Counted from the first letter of the stretch, positions 34,941-44,216 are shown. The stretch is DNA of 64,000 bases from Arsenicibacter sp965247375 (GCA_965247375.1 CBDFHU010000145.1:1-64000); one strand, 5' to 3'. Program-made: numbers and translations. Notes: generated by a model from the letters alone, not told the origin.

Positions 34941-35954
34941 TCAAGATCCCCGGACCGGCAGCTCCAGCGAAACAAAGTGCTTTTGATTGAGCGGTAAGTT
35001 GTCGGCGCTCCAGATCATGTCGTGTAGAAACGGAAACGACCGTACCGGGCAATCGGCTACGCGGCAGTAGTGGCAGCAATCGGGTAGGCAGGGATCAGCA
35101 TGCACAAAGATTTCTACCTCACTCGTAAAGCCGCTTTTGAGTGTATTTTCAAAGTGGTTGACGGTTTGGTGTACGCCGGTCAGCTCCCAGTACCGGGGCA
35201 GTGTCAGGTGGCAGTCGATGTGCAGGTCTGCCCCGTATTTTTGTACCCGCAGGTTATGTACGTCAATCCAGGTCGTATTCCGGTTATCGCGCAGAAGCGT
35301 AACCACCCGGTCGAGCGTCGGGGTGTCGGTCTCGTCGAGCAGGCGGGCGGTGGCGTGGCGTACCAGATGGTAGCCGTTGTAACAGATCACCATCGACAGA
35401 ATCAGTGAGAGAACACTGTCAAGCCATGCCTGTCCGGTAAGCCAGACCAGCCCGATACCAATGAGCACAATCACGCTGCTCAGGCTGTCTGTCAGTAAAT
35501 GCCGGCCGTCGGCGATGAGTGCCATGGAGTCAGTCCGCTCACCGGTACGGATCAGCATCCAGCCCGTTGCCGCATTGGCAATGGTCGAAATCGCTACCAG
35601 TAATAATCCCCAGTCAAGGTTCTGGAGTGTATGGGGCCGGAAAAAACTCATGATGGCGGCGTAAAACGTAAAGAAACCAGCCGATACGATTAGTGCTCCT
35701 TCGAATCCGGACGATAGAAATTCAACTTTCCCGTGGCCGTATGGGTGGTTAAAATCGCGTGGCTGACCGGCCAGATAGATGCTGTAGAGGGCAAACCCGC
35801 TGGCCAGCACATTGACAATCGATTCAAGAGCATCGGTGAGGATAGCGGCCGAATTGGTCAGGTACCAGGCCGTCATTTTCAATAGTAAAAGGGTGACGCT
35901 CAGGGCTAGTGAAATCGTCATCCACCGGAATTTAGTCTGCTGAAGTGTACTCAT
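34941..35954 (-). CDS. Cation diffusion facilitator (CDF) metal exporter
   Basis: 337 residues from MSTLQQTKFRW; the ORF extends 53 codons further upstream without membrane or family features, so the later start is chosen. About six membrane helices. Metal-site motifs: ILTDALESIV in helix 2, the HPYGHGK loop, and ADGRHLLTDSLSS (HxxxD) in helix 5. The cytoplasmic C-terminal domain (HNLRVQKYGADLHIDCHLTL) ends in a Cys/His-rich cluster, HADPCLPDCCHYCRVADCP, which could bind metal. Exports Zn, Fe or a similar divalent ion by H+ antiport. Divergent from the Nudix gene. Confidence 0.9.
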   Translation of the reverse strand: MSTLQQTKFRWMTISLALSVTLLLLKMTAWYLTNSAAILTDALESIVNVLASGFALYSIYLAGQPRDFNHPYGHGKVEFLSSGFEGALIVSAGFFTFYAAIMSFFRPHTLQNLDWGLLLVAISTIANAATGWMLIRTGERTDSMALIADGRHLLTDSLSSVIVLIGIGLVWLTGQAWLDSVLSLILSMVICYNGYHLVRHATARLLDETDTPTLDRVVTLLRDNRNTTWIDVHNLRVQKYGADLHIDCHLTLPRYWELTGVHQTVNHFENTLKSGFTSEVEIFVHADPCLPDCCHYCRVADCPVRSFPFLHDMIWSADNLPLNQKHFVSLELPVRGS

Positions 35955-36072
35955 GGGTAACCAGGACAAAGGCAATAACCTTGCGGAGGCCGTTACCAGC
36001 CTGTACGCGGCTGGTAGTTGGTCTGATGCAAAGTTACGCGCTAAGACCGGAAAAGTTTGTACATTCGTGGAT

Positions 36073-36621
36073 ATGAATACGACGGAAAATCCATGGCAGA
36101 CCCTTTCTTCCACGACTGCCTATGACAATAACTGGTTAACCATCCGACACGAAGAAGTGATCACTCCCGCCGGAACGCCCGGTATTTATGGCGTGGTTAG
36201 TTTTAAAAACAAAGCCGTTGGCGTGATCCCGATTGATGAACAGGGCAATACGTACCTGGTCGGGCAATACCGCTACCCGCTGAATGAATATTCCTGGGAA
36301 ATTCCGGAAGGCGGAAGTCCGTTAGGGACCGATGTGCTGGAATCGGCCAAACGCGAGTTGAAAGAAGAAACCGGTCTGACCGCCGGACGCTGGACAAAAA
36401 TGGCCCGTATTCATACCTCTAATTCCGCCACCGACGAAGAAGGATTTATTTACATTGCTGAAGAACTGAGTCAGGGCGAACATGCTCCCGAAGAAACCGA
36501 AGAACTAATGGTACATAAAGTACACCTCTCAGAAGCGGTGCGCATGGTGATGGCCAGTGAAATTACGGATTCTATCAGCATGTGTGCAATCCTGATGGTC
36601 GCACGCCTCAAAGGTATCTAA
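36073..36621 (+). CDS. Nudix hydrolase (ADP-ribose pyrophosphatase-like)
   Basis: 182 residues from MNTTENPWQTLSST. A longer ORF (from 35953) would overlap the divergent CDF gene and lacks family support. The Nudix box is GGSPLGTDVLESAKRELKEE followed by TGL, with the G-x5-E-x7-RE-x2-EE-x-G pattern complete. The N-terminal strand pair (NWLTIRHEEVITPAGTPGIY) is typical of ADP-ribose pyrophosphatases. Hydrolyses a nucleoside diphosphate-X compound to limit toxic ADP-ribose. Confidence 0.9.
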   Translation: MNTTENPWQTLSSTTAYDNNWLTIRHEEVITPAGTPGIYGVVSFKNKAVGVIPIDEQGNTYLVGQYRYPLNEYSWEIPEGGSPLGTDVLESAKRELKEETGLTAGRWTKMARIHTSNSATDEEGFIYIAEELSQGEHAPEETEELMVHKVHLSEAVRMVMASEITDSISMCAILMVARLKGI

Positions 36622-36622
36622 C

Positions 36623-37262
36623 ATGATTGAAGCTTTATTTTACGGTCTCATTACCGGTGTGCTACTGTGCTGGACGTTCGGCACGGTTTTTTTTTTCCCT
36701 TTTACAGAACAGCGTTGATAACGGGTACAAGGCAGGCATGAAGATTGCCTTCGGGGTTGTTGTCTGCGACTCCATGTTTATCGCATCGGCGCTTTTCGGG
36801 ACCTCATTTCTGCCGAAAATTGACGGCTTTGAGCTGGCTATTTCGATTATCGGTGTGGTGTTTCTGAGTGCGATGGGTATTGCCAATCTTGTGAAGGGGG
36901 CACCCAGACTGGCTTATCCAACCACCCGTTTCGGTAACTTCCTGTATTATTTCTGGATTGGCTTCCTGCTGAACGGCCTTAATCCGGTCAATTTTCTGAC
37001 CTGGGTCGGGCTGACGGCCTATTTGCGTAAATCGTTGCATTACGACCTGAATGAGCAGATCGCTTTTCTGTCGATGAGTGTGCTGGCTATTTTTCTGACT
37101 CAAACCGCCATTGCGGTTTCCGCTCATAAACTGAAACGCCTCTTTACGCCCCGCGTCGTATTGATTTTCAACCGCGTTACCGGTGTGATCTTTCTGGCCG
37201 TTGCCATTCAGCTAGCCTACACGCGTGTATACGTGCCGTTAATGGCAACGATGGGGAAGTAG
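36623..37262 (+). pseudogene. LysE-family exporter with a T10 homopolymer frameshift
   Basis: From ATG 36623 (1 base after the Nudix stop) the protein reads MIEALFYGLITGVLLCWTFG as LysE translocators do, then hits a run of ten T at 36687-36696 and stops at 36716-36718 after 31 residues. With nine T the frame would run on as FFSLLQNSVDNGYKAGMKIA and through SMFIASALFGTSFLPK to the stop at 37262, giving about 212 residues with about six helices, a normal LysE length. The rest is open and conserved (FWIGFLLNGLNPVNFLTWVG). Either the run is a phase-variable switch, a polymerase-slippage site, a recent mutation, or a base-count error. Confidence 0.85.
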
Positions 37263-37311
37263 AAGGGATAGCTTCCAGGAAGTTTTAAACTTCCTGGAAG
37301 CTATCCCTTCT
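37261..37311. terminator. Perfect 51-base palindrome spanning the gap between two convergent stops
   Basis: 25 bases on each side of a central T are exactly complementary (AGAAGGGATAGCTTCC and on to GTTT, then mirrored). It touches the stop codons of both the LysE-type gene (37260-37262) and GH3 (37310-37312). No T-tract, but very stable. Confidence 0.85.
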
Positions 37312-38860
37312 AAACCTTCTGCTTATTCAGAAAATTCTGCCAGTCGGCAATGAGGTCTTTTTTCAGAACACGCGGGAATTTGTGTTGTCCGCCCAGTTTG
37401 CCCTTCGACTCCATCCATTTGTAGAATATTGACGCGGGTACCACCGTTACCGTAATGTCCTTCAGGGCATGGCGGCGCTCGACGGCATAATCGTCATTCA
37501 ACTCTTTCAGTTTAGCATCGATCCGGTTGCGCAGGTCAGTAGCGTCGGCCTTGTCGTCGGTACCGATATACCAGTGGTGAGCAAACAGCGTATCTTTTGT
37601 AACACCGGCTACAGTAAACTCACGGACATCAATGTTCAGGTCGCCGGAAACAAGCTCAATGGCCTTGTTCATGTTATCGACCGACAGGTGCTCGCCGCAC
37701 AGGCTCAGGAAATGTTTTGTCCGGCCGGTAATGACAATTTCCGCGCGTTTCTTCGAAATAAACTTGATGGTATCGCCGATCAGGTACCGCCACGCCCCTG
37801 AGCAGGTCGACATCAGCAAGGCATATTCCTTGCCTTCTTCCACCTCATCGATCATCAGGGTTTCGGCATTCGGAAGAACCTGCCCGTCGGCCGTAAAGTT
37901 GCGTTCGTTGAACGGAATAAACTCAAAGAAGATGCCGTTGTTCAGTACCAGCTGCATGCCCGCAGCGTTCGGGTGTGTCTGATAGGCAATAAATCCTTCC
38001 GAGGCCAGATAGGTCTCAATGTATGTAATCGGCCGGCCGAGTAGCTTTTCAAACCCTTTCTTGTAGGGTTCAAACGACACACCACCGTGACAGAAAACAC
38101 TCAGATTCGGCCAGATGTCATGGATAGTATTGACCTTGTAATAGGCAATGATTTTTTCCATGAGCAATTGCAGCCATGCCGGGACCCCAACGATAAAGCC
38201 GATATCCCACTGGGAAGCCTGGGCCGTGATTTCATCCAGTTTCAGGGCCCAGTCACGTTCGCTGGCAATGTCGCGGCCCGGCTTATAGAACTGCTGGAAC
38301 CAGAACGGAATCTGGCTGGCAGTAATCCCGCTCAGATCACCTTCAAAATGGTTATCGCGATAGCTGAGCGTCGTACTGCCGCCGAGCATTAGAAACCCTT
38401 TTTCGTAAATCGCCGCCGGAAGCTGCTGATAACGGCCCAGAGTCAAAATCTGCCGGATACTGGTTTTCTGAATCGCCTTAGACATGGTTTTCGTCACCGG
38501 GATGTACTTCGACGCCGCTTCCGAGGTACCGGAACTAAGCGCAAAGTACTTCACGCGCCCCGGCCAGCAAACGTTTTTTTCGCCGGCCAGCGTGCGGTGC
38601 CACCACTCCTGATAAATGGTGTTGTAATCGTAAATCGGGACGTGTTGCTTAAACAACTCGTAGAACTCACGTTCGTACCCGAACAACGATGCACTTTGTA
38701 TGACTTCGAAATGGTATTTCTCCCCGAACTTGGTGTAGCGGGCTTTGGATACCAGTTTCGAGAATGTTTTCTTCTGTAACTTAAATGGGTTAATCTTCTT
38801 GCGCTGAACGACATTGGTTAACTTAATGCCGCTTTTAAGCACGTTTCCTAGCAGAGACAT
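37310..38860 (-). CDS. GH3 family acyl-adenylating protein
   Basis: 516 residues. Matches the GH3 family (named from plant auxin-responsive proteins), an ANL-type adenylate-forming enzyme. The ATP motif-like segment is KYFALSSGTSEAASKYIPVT (about residues 87-106); other family blocks are FCHGGVSFEPYKKGF, YLASEGFIAYQ, YLIGDTIKFI and ITGRTKHFLSLCGEHLSVDN. Bacterial GH3 proteins probably join an acyl group to an amino acid or amine; the substrate is unknown. Cytoplasmic. Ends at the 51-base palindrome. Confidence 0.92.
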   Translation of the reverse strand: MSLLGNVLKSGIKLTNVVQRKKINPFKLQKKTFSKLVSKARYTKFGEKYHFEVIQSASLFGYEREFYELFKQHVPIYDYNTIYQEWWHRTLAGEKNVCWPGRVKYFALSSGTSEAASKYIPVTKTMSKAIQKTSIRQILTLGRYQQLPAAIYEKGFLMLGGSTTLSYRDNHFEGDLSGITASQIPFWFQQFYKPGRDIASERDWALKLDEITAQASQWDIGFIVGVPAWLQLLMEKIIAYYKVNTIHDIWPNLSVFCHGGVSFEPYKKGFEKLLGRPITYIETYLASEGFIAYQTHPNAAGMQLVLNNGIFFEFIPFNERNFTADGQVLPNAETLMIDEVEEGKEYALLMSTCSGAWRYLIGDTIKFISKKRAEIVITGRTKHFLSLCGEHLSVDNMNKAIELVSGDLNIDVREFTVAGVTKDTLFAHHWYIGTDDKADATDLRNRIDAKLKELNDDYAVERRHALKDITVTVVPASIFYKWMESKGKLGGQHKFPRVLKKDLIADWQNFLNKQKV

Positions 38861-38922
38861 AATCTTTTTCTGTTAAGCGTGTCATTAAAAAGAGAACGTA
38901 ATACGCTCGCTTCAAACCACGG

Positions 38923-39699
38923 TTAAAGGTTCCAATCCTGCATTTCCTGTATGGTGTCGTATGCCGTCAGGTCGTACTTGCAAGGTACTACCGACGTATA
39001 GTTGTGAGCCAGTGCATACTCATCTGTGTCTTCGGCCTGTGGATCGAAGTTAACGAATTCGCCGGCCAGCCAGAAGTACCGGCGCCCGTGCGGGTCCCGC
39101 CGTTCATCAAAAACCTCCTGCCATTTGGCATCAGCCTGGCGGCAGATTTTAATGCCCTTCAGCGGTTCGGGCTGTCTGGCCGGAAAGTTTACATTCAGGG
39201 CAACTCCCTTTGCCATTCCATGCGTCAGCACATTGCGCACAATGGCCAATATGTGTTCTTCAGTATGCGAAAAATCGGCCTGCCGGCTGAAATCATTCAG
39301 GGAAAAACCAATGGCCGGAATGCCTTCAATGGCGGCTTCAATGGCCGCCGACATGGTACCTGAATACAGTACGCTGATCGAGGTATTGCTGCCGTGGTTT
39401 ATACCACTAACGACCAGATCGGGTTTACGGTCTTTCAGAATATGATTTTTGGCCAGCTTTACACAGTCTGCGGGCGTACCCGAGCATTCATAAGCCGGAA
39501 AATCGGGAAAAATATCCGTTGGGTACAGCCGGAGCGGGTGCGCAATGGTGATTGCGTGGCCCATACCGGACTGAGGACTATTCGGGGCAACGACCACAAC
39601 ATTGCCCAGCTGCTTCATCAGATTGGCAAGCGTTCTGATGCCGTGGGAAGTGATGCCATCGTCGTTCGTTACTAGTATTAGCGGTTTATGTTCTGACAT
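38923..39699 (-). CDS. surE: 5'/3'-nucleotidase SurE
   Basis: 258 residues. The SurE active site is ILVTNDDGITSHGI (9-22) with the metal-binding Asp pair, then VVVVAPNSPQSGMGHAITI, a CSGTPADCVKLA loop, and LVVSGINHGSNTS with the catalytic Asn. Removes phosphate from nucleoside monophosphates and short polyphosphates; often part of stress survival. Downstream of trhO but separated by a terminator. Confidence 0.95.
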   Translation of the reverse strand: MSEHKPLILVTNDDGITSHGIRTLANLMKQLGNVVVVAPNSPQSGMGHAITIAHPLRLYPTDIFPDFPAYECSGTPADCVKLAKNHILKDRKPDLVVSGINHGSNTSISVLYSGTMSAAIEAAIEGIPAIGFSLNDFSRQADFSHTEEHILAIVRNVLTHGMAKGVALNVNFPARQPEPLKGIKICRQADAKWQEVFDERRDPHGRRYFWLAGEFVNFDPQAEDTDEYALAHNYTSVVPCKYDLTAYDTIQEMQDWNL

Positions 39700-39818
39700 A
39701 ACTCATATTGACATTTTCGGCCCTTCCGGTTGTCCCTGTGGAGCAGAGAACGTCATACATTCGGGGCCAGAGCCGTCAAAGTTACAAAAAACGCCCTACT
39801 TTTCAGGGAAACGGCACA

Positions 39819-39854
39819 ACAAAGCCCCGCCATTGTCCAATAGCGGGGCTTTGT
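39819..39854 (-). terminator. Terminator of trhO
   Basis: ACAAAGCCCCGC pairs with GCGGGGCTTTGT (39843-39854), with an inner ATTG/CAAT pair in the loop. 23 bases after the trhO stop on the minus strand. Confidence 0.85.
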
Positions 39855-39877
39855 AAACGGATATTGTCAGCCGCAGA

Positions 39878-40834
39878 TTACTTAACCAGACTGCCTGCCA
39901 GACTCTTATACCCTTGTAACGGGGTATAGCCGTCTGAAATTTTGACATAATAACCGGTCCCGTCGTAGGCGCGGAGCTGCGGGTCCTGCTTACAGGCATC
40001 CGAGCAGGTTCCCTGATGCTCCCAACCGCAGGCTTCACAGAGTGTTACATGGTTGTTGCAGACCGGACTGGCACAGTTGATCATGCGGTCTGTTATTGTT
40101 CCGCAACGGAAACAGGTTGAAATGACCTCAGGGTTAACCTGATTGACATCAACGGCAACGCGGTTATCAAACACATAACACTTGCCGTCGAAATCTTCAC
40201 CGCCTGCCTCAAGCCCGTATTTGATAATGCCGCCGTGGAGCTGATAGACATTATCAAACCCGCGCGACAACAGATAAGCACTGGCTTTTTCGCATTTGAT
40301 GCCGCCGGTGCAATACGTAATTATTTTTTTATCTTTCAGATGCTCAATTTCATGGACATGGTCCGGCAGTTCGCGCAGGTTTTCCATGTCGAACGTGATG
40401 GCACCTTTAAACTTACCAACTGAGTGTTCGTAGTTCGATCGCATATCGACCAGCACCACATCCGGATCGTTTTTCAGTTTCAGGAACTCGTCTGGTTCAA
40501 GGTGTTTGCCGGTCTGTTCCAGCGGGTTTACCGGCAGGTCAGAGTTCACGATTTCTTCTTTGAGCCGGACGTGCAGCTTTTTAAAGGCATGGTCTTCGTG
40601 TTCTTCCACTTTAAACTCCAGAGCCTCAAACCGCGGATCGGCCTTTACTGTCTGCATGTATATATCACAATCTTCCGGACGCCCCGAAACGGTGCCGTTC
40701 AATCCTTCGGGGGCCACGATGATCCGGCCCAGCAGGTTCAGATCGAGGCAAAGCCGGTGATGCTCATCCCGGAACTGTTCCGGATTTTCGATGGGGGTAT
40801 AGCAGTAATATAGTAAGACGCGATACGGTTTCAT
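39878..40834 (-). CDS. trhO: tRNA uridine(34) hydroxylase TrhO (rhodanese family)
   Basis: 318 residues. N-terminal acylphosphatase-like part (LLYYCYTPIENPEQFRDEHH, GLNGTVSGRPEDCDIYM), a rhodanese domain with active loop ITYCTGGIKCEKASAYLLS, and a C-terminal Cys-rich zinc-like region (STCFRCGTITDRMINCASPV, then CEACGWEHQGTCSDAC). It hydroxylates U34 of some tRNAs in the prephenate-independent route to 5-hydroxyuridine. Equivalent to YceA of Escherichia coli. Confidence 0.93.
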   Translation of the reverse strand: MKPYRVLLYYCYTPIENPEQFRDEHHRLCLDLNLLGRIIVAPEGLNGTVSGRPEDCDIYMQTVKADPRFEALEFKVEEHEDHAFKKLHVRLKEEIVNSDLPVNPLEQTGKHLEPDEFLKLKNDPDVVLVDMRSNYEHSVGKFKGAITFDMENLRELPDHVHEIEHLKDKKIITYCTGGIKCEKASAYLLSRGFDNVYQLHGGIIKYGLEAGGEDFDGKCYVFDNRVAVDVNQVNPEVISTCFRCGTITDRMINCASPVCNNHVTLCEACGWEHQGTCSDACKQDPQLRAYDGTGYYVKISDGYTPLQGYKSLAGSLVK

Positions 40835-41062
40835 AAACTCTAAATCTCAGATGCTGGCACTTCAGCCGCAAAGTTACAAAATTTGCCGGCATAGGGCTTT
40901 AATTCACTTAGCAGCTTTTGGTGTTTTGCCAAATGCGTGCTTTCTTGTGTATTCGTTTGCAGAATGTAACGCGTGGCGCCGGAAAAGAATTCGCTTTCGG
41001 GCCGGAGGAAAAATAATTTATACGTAACTTATACCGATTTTACGCCGTTGATACAGAGTGAT

Positions 41063-41689
41063 ATGCACGTGGCCATTACCGGAAATATTGGCGCAGGAAA
41101 GACAACGCTGGCTCAGATGCTGGCCGGTCATTACGGATGGGACGTTTTGTTTGAAGCCGTAGAGGGTAATCCCTATCTGGCCGATTTTTACGGTGATATG
41201 GAACGTTGGGCCTTTAACCTGCAGATTTACTTTCTGAACAGCCGCTTCGAGCAGGTAAAAACCATCCGCGATTCGGGCCGGAGCGTGATTCAGGACCGGA
41301 CAATTTATGAGGATGCCTTTATTTTTGCCAAAAACCTCTACGAAACCGGTCAGATGACCCCGCGTGATTACGAAACCTACCGTGGATTATTCGATAATAT
41401 GCTCAGTCTGGTCCGGCCGCCTGATCTGATGATCTACCTGCGCGCCGACTTACCTAAGCTGGTTCGTCAGATTCAGAAGCGCGGCCGTTCATACGAAATG
41501 TCAATCAGCCGCGACTATCTGGCCAGTCTGAACCATCTATATGAACAGTTTGCGGTTGATTATAAGATCGGTGAGTTGCTGATTATTGATGTAAATGACC
41601 TCAACTACGCCGAACGTCCCGGAGATTTCCGGTTTGTGACGCAGCAGATTGATGAACATCTGGCATCGCGGGTGCGGGTTGCCGTTTAA
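41063..41689 (+). CDS. Deoxynucleoside kinase
   Basis: 208 residues from MHVAITGNIGAGKTTLAQML. The longer ORF starts with GTG at 40973 and adds 30 residues before the P-loop, so the shorter form is preferred. P-loop GNIGAGKTT at 7-15; the ERWAFNLQIYFLNSRF and DRTIYEDAFIFAKNLY blocks carry the base-binding residues and the catalytic Glu/Arg; RGRSYEMSISRDYLASLN is the lid. It phosphorylates a deoxynucleoside in salvage, complementary to the NT5C deoxyribonucleotidase at 11.6 kb. Confidence 0.92.
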   Translation: MHVAITGNIGAGKTTLAQMLAGHYGWDVLFEAVEGNPYLADFYGDMERWAFNLQIYFLNSRFEQVKTIRDSGRSVIQDRTIYEDAFIFAKNLYETGQMTPRDYETYRGLFDNMLSLVRPPDLMIYLRADLPKLVRQIQKRGRSYEMSISRDYLASLNHLYEQFAVDYKIGELLIIDVNDLNYAERPGDFRFVTQQIDEHLASRVRVAV

Positions 41690-41694
41690 GGTAT

Positions 41695-42003
41695 TCAGAG
41701 CCGTTCGCCGGTTAAACTGGTATAGATTTCTGCGGAATAAGTCCTCGTTGCCGAGGGCTTATTTTTTTGTATAGCCTGCCAGTCGTCCCTGATTTTTTTT
41801 TCATCATCCGGTCCGGTAAATCCCTTCAGCAGGTAGCAATAGGCCCGACCAATGGCTATGGCTTCATCCAGATCGTTCCCGTTCAGCGCTATCCGGTAGT
41901 CTTTCCGGAGCTGATCGAGCCGGCGAAGTTTACTGTTTCGCCGGATTAGTATTACAATGAATCCAATAGCAATAAAAGTCAGAAACGTGTAAACAAGAAA
42001 CAT
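41695..42003 (-). CDS. Small membrane-anchored hypothetical protein
   Basis: 102 residues. One N-terminal membrane helix (FLVYTFLTFIAIGFIVILI), then a basic and helical cytoplasmic part (SKLRRLDQLRKDYRIALNGN, DEAIAIGRAYCYLLKGFTGP). The second part resembles half of a TPR-like hairpin. No family recognised. Convergent with the deoxynucleoside kinase, with only 5 bases between the stops. Confidence 0.7.
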   Translation of the reverse strand: MFLVYTFLTFIAIGFIVILIRRNSKLRRLDQLRKDYRIALNGNDLDEAIAIGRAYCYLLKGFTGPDDEKKIRDDWQAIQKNKPSATRTYSAEIYTSLTGERL

Positions 42004-42073
42004 AAAGCGGCTAAGTTCTCAGGCCGAATATGATAAAAAGTACCCGTAATGTCAAACTGTTGTACATGATACG

Positions 42074-43153
42074 TTACAAAGCGGCAACAGGCGTTGATTT
42101 GCCTGGCACCGAGACACGCAGCTTAAACAGCGTCGGCCAGTTTTTGCCGGTAATGTAAAACAGCCGTTCCTGCGGCAGGTAGGCAATTCCGTTCAGCACG
42201 TCTTCGGTCGCGTTGATCGTTGGCGGAATGATTTTAGTAATATCCAGATAGCCAACTACTTTGCCGGTAGTCAGGTCGATTTGGGCAATCCGGTTGGTCT
42301 GCCAGATATTGGCAAAAACATAGCCATTGACGTATTCCAGCTCATTCAGGTTCACAACCGGTCCTTTGTCATCATATACGGCGATCTCGGCGGTCTTCTG
42401 AAACGTCGGTGTCAGGAAATAAAGTTTGTTGGAGCCGTCGCTCATGATCAGCGTGGTATCCTTGTGGGTGAGGCCCCAGCCCTGAGTATGGTAGTTAAAG
42501 GTTGTAATCGGGGTGAAGTCCATCGTATACTGGAAACAAACCCCCGATGTCCAGGTCAGCTGGTAGATTTTATCGTTGACGATCGTAATACCTTCACCGA
42601 AATACTGCGCATCAAGCGGCCGGCTCTGAATGGCTTTGCCCGTTTTCAGGTCTACCTTCATCAGCTTTGACTGGCCGTTCTGACCGGTACCTTCGTATAA
42701 ATCACCCTTATAAAATTCCAATCCCTGCGTGAAGCTGCTTTTTTCGTGCGGAAACGTTTGCAGCACCGTATATGCGACGTCAGCGGGCTTAATGTCTGAG
42801 TACAATTCAAACGCTAGGGTATCAGCAAAGGCCGCCTGTTTACTGTCAGTGCCGCTGATAACCAGCTGGTGCCAGCCGGTTTTGGGTGCGATGGCCCGTA
42901 ACCGCAGGGTGTCTTTCTGTTGCCGGAATGCTTTAGTTGCCTCCCCGTCAATGGCTACACTGATTCCGCTTACGGCCTCTGAAAAATGTACCGAAAGACT
43001 GTCCCCGATGTTCCCGGTCGCTTTGACAAGGCTCGAAACGGGCAGTTTTTCCGGCATTTCGGTTTCAGTGGATGTAGTCGTTTCTTTTTTGTCCTGTTTA
43101 CAGGCCGATAAAAGGGAAAGTATAAGGACCGTCAGCAGTGCGTAGCGCATCAT
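42074..43153 (-). CDS. Glutaminyl-peptide cyclotransferase (lipoprotein)
   Basis: 359 residues. Lipoprotein signal with lipobox LLSAC (Cys18). After an Ig-like region (about 30-120) comes a five-bladed propeller of the plant/bacterial glutaminyl cyclase family: FTQGLEFYKGDLYEGTGQNG, FGEGITIVNDKIYQLTW, STNKL-like MSDGSNKLYFLTPTF, LNELEYVNGYVFANIWQTNR, and DVLNGIAYLPQERLFYITGK. It converts N-terminal Gln to pyroglutamate in exported peptides. Envelope-located. Confidence 0.9.
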   Translation of the reverse strand: MMRYALLTVLILSLLSACKQDKKETTTSTETEMPEKLPVSSLVKATGNIGDSLSVHFSEAVSGISVAIDGEATKAFRQQKDTLRLRAIAPKTGWHQLVISGTDSKQAAFADTLAFELYSDIKPADVAYTVLQTFPHEKSSFTQGLEFYKGDLYEGTGQNGQSKLMKVDLKTGKAIQSRPLDAQYFGEGITIVNDKIYQLTWTSGVCFQYTMDFTPITTFNYHTQGWGLTHKDTTLIMSDGSNKLYFLTPTFQKTAEIAVYDDKGPVVNLNELEYVNGYVFANIWQTNRIAQIDLTTGKVVGYLDITKIIPPTINATEDVLNGIAYLPQERLFYITGKNWPTLFKLRVSVPGKSTPVAAL

Positions 43154-43219
43154 GAAAAAGGATTAGCAAAATATCGGGGACAAAGCTAGAAAGAAACCAG
43201 GATTAGCCACACAAAAAAA

Positions 43220-44140
43220 TCAATCCGTGAGTTGGCCGGCCACCGGCGCAATCAGTGAGCCGCGGACTTTCAGGATAGCCAGTTCTTTCATTTTCGACTC
43301 GAACATAATATCAACGGCCTTTCCGTAGGTGTTTACGGGGGAGTAGATCCAGTCGGCGTGGGCTTCGCGGCGGGACGACGGATCTTCGCGCTCTTTCCGT
43401 GAGTCAGAAAAATGGACGACCGGTTTTACGTCCCAGGTTGCATAGGCCGTCAGAAAGGCTTCTTCCTCGGTTTGGTGGCCGGGGTTCAGCGAGTGGTGAA
43501 AATAATCAAAGACAATCGGTACGCCGGCCAGCTCGTAGACCGTCACGAGGTCGGCAACGGTGTAAAGTCCGGGGCGGTCATCGTTTTCAACCGTCAGCCG
43601 TGCCCGCAGATTTTCGGACAGGAGGGTCGTATTCTGTGCGAACCGTACGAGCGAGGCTTCTTTATCACCGTAAGTACCACCGACGTGGATGTTTATTTTG
43701 TTCCAGTGCGACGGGGTTAATCCCATGAGATCAAAAATTTCGGACTGGTATTCAAGGTCTTTAATCGTATTCTGGAGTACCTGCCCTTCGCCGGCCAGTT
43801 TGTTAAACGGGCCGGGGTGCGTTGTGAGCCGGATCGGGCGCGAACCGATTTCTTCGAGCGTAGCCCGTATATCGGCAAAATCAGGCAGCTCGCTGAGGCG
43901 GTATTCCGATGCCCACGGGAAAATATCGGAAGAGATCCGGAATATCCGGAACCCGTTGGCCAGATTCCAGTCAACGATGGTCAGCAGATCCTGTACATTT
44001 TTCAGCGCCAGTTCGGAGGCATAGCTGATGCCACGCTGCACAAACGTTTTTTTGATCATGCCACGGTTGGTAAAAACCTTGTTGGCCTGCAATGTCATGT
44101 TGATGCAGGCATACCCCGCATTGACCGGTGAAATTTCCAT
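43220..44140 (-). CDS. uvsE: UV damage endonuclease UvdE
   Basis: 306 residues. TIM-barrel nuclease of the UvdE family: NAGYACINMTLQANKVF at the start, FRIFRISSDIFPWASEYRL, the metal-ligand segments INIHVGGTYGDKEASL, LTVENDDRPG and VFDYFHHSLNP, and KPVVHFSDSRKERE. It nicks DNA 5' to UV photoproducts, giving an excision route independent of UvrABC. Divergent from the TetR gene; the palindrome at 44201-44216 lies between, so cross-regulation is possible. Confidence 0.94.
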   Translation of the reverse strand: MEISPVNAGYACINMTLQANKVFTNRGMIKKTFVQRGISYASELALKNVQDLLTIVDWNLANGFRIFRISSDIFPWASEYRLSELPDFADIRATLEEIGSRPIRLTTHPGPFNKLAGEGQVLQNTIKDLEYQSEIFDLMGLTPSHWNKINIHVGGTYGDKEASLVRFAQNTTLLSENLRARLTVENDDRPGLYTVADLVTVYELAGVPIVFDYFHHSLNPGHQTEEEAFLTAYATWDVKPVVHFSDSRKEREDPSSRREAHADWIYSPVNTYGKAVDIMFESKMKELAILKVRGSLIAPVAGQLTD

Positions 44141-44200
44141 AACAGATTACAACCGGCGACCGGCGACAAAGTTTTTGCTGACCGCTAAAAATATTTTTAA

Positions 44201-44216
44201 TTAAACAGTTGTTTAA
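44201..44216. promoter_or_regulatory. Palindromic operator upstream of the TetR gene
   Basis: TTAAACA, GT, TGTTTAA: a perfect 7-2-7 inverted repeat, 40 bases before the tetR ATG (44257). A TACCTTTG -7-like element follows at 44233-44240, so the palindrome covers the -33 region. The same half-sites recur at 44885-44900, before tolC. Confidence 0.7.

Noticed and set aside
34941..36113. CDF transporter starting at 36113
   Set aside because: The extra 53 residues have no membrane or family features and would overlap the divergent Nudix gene region.
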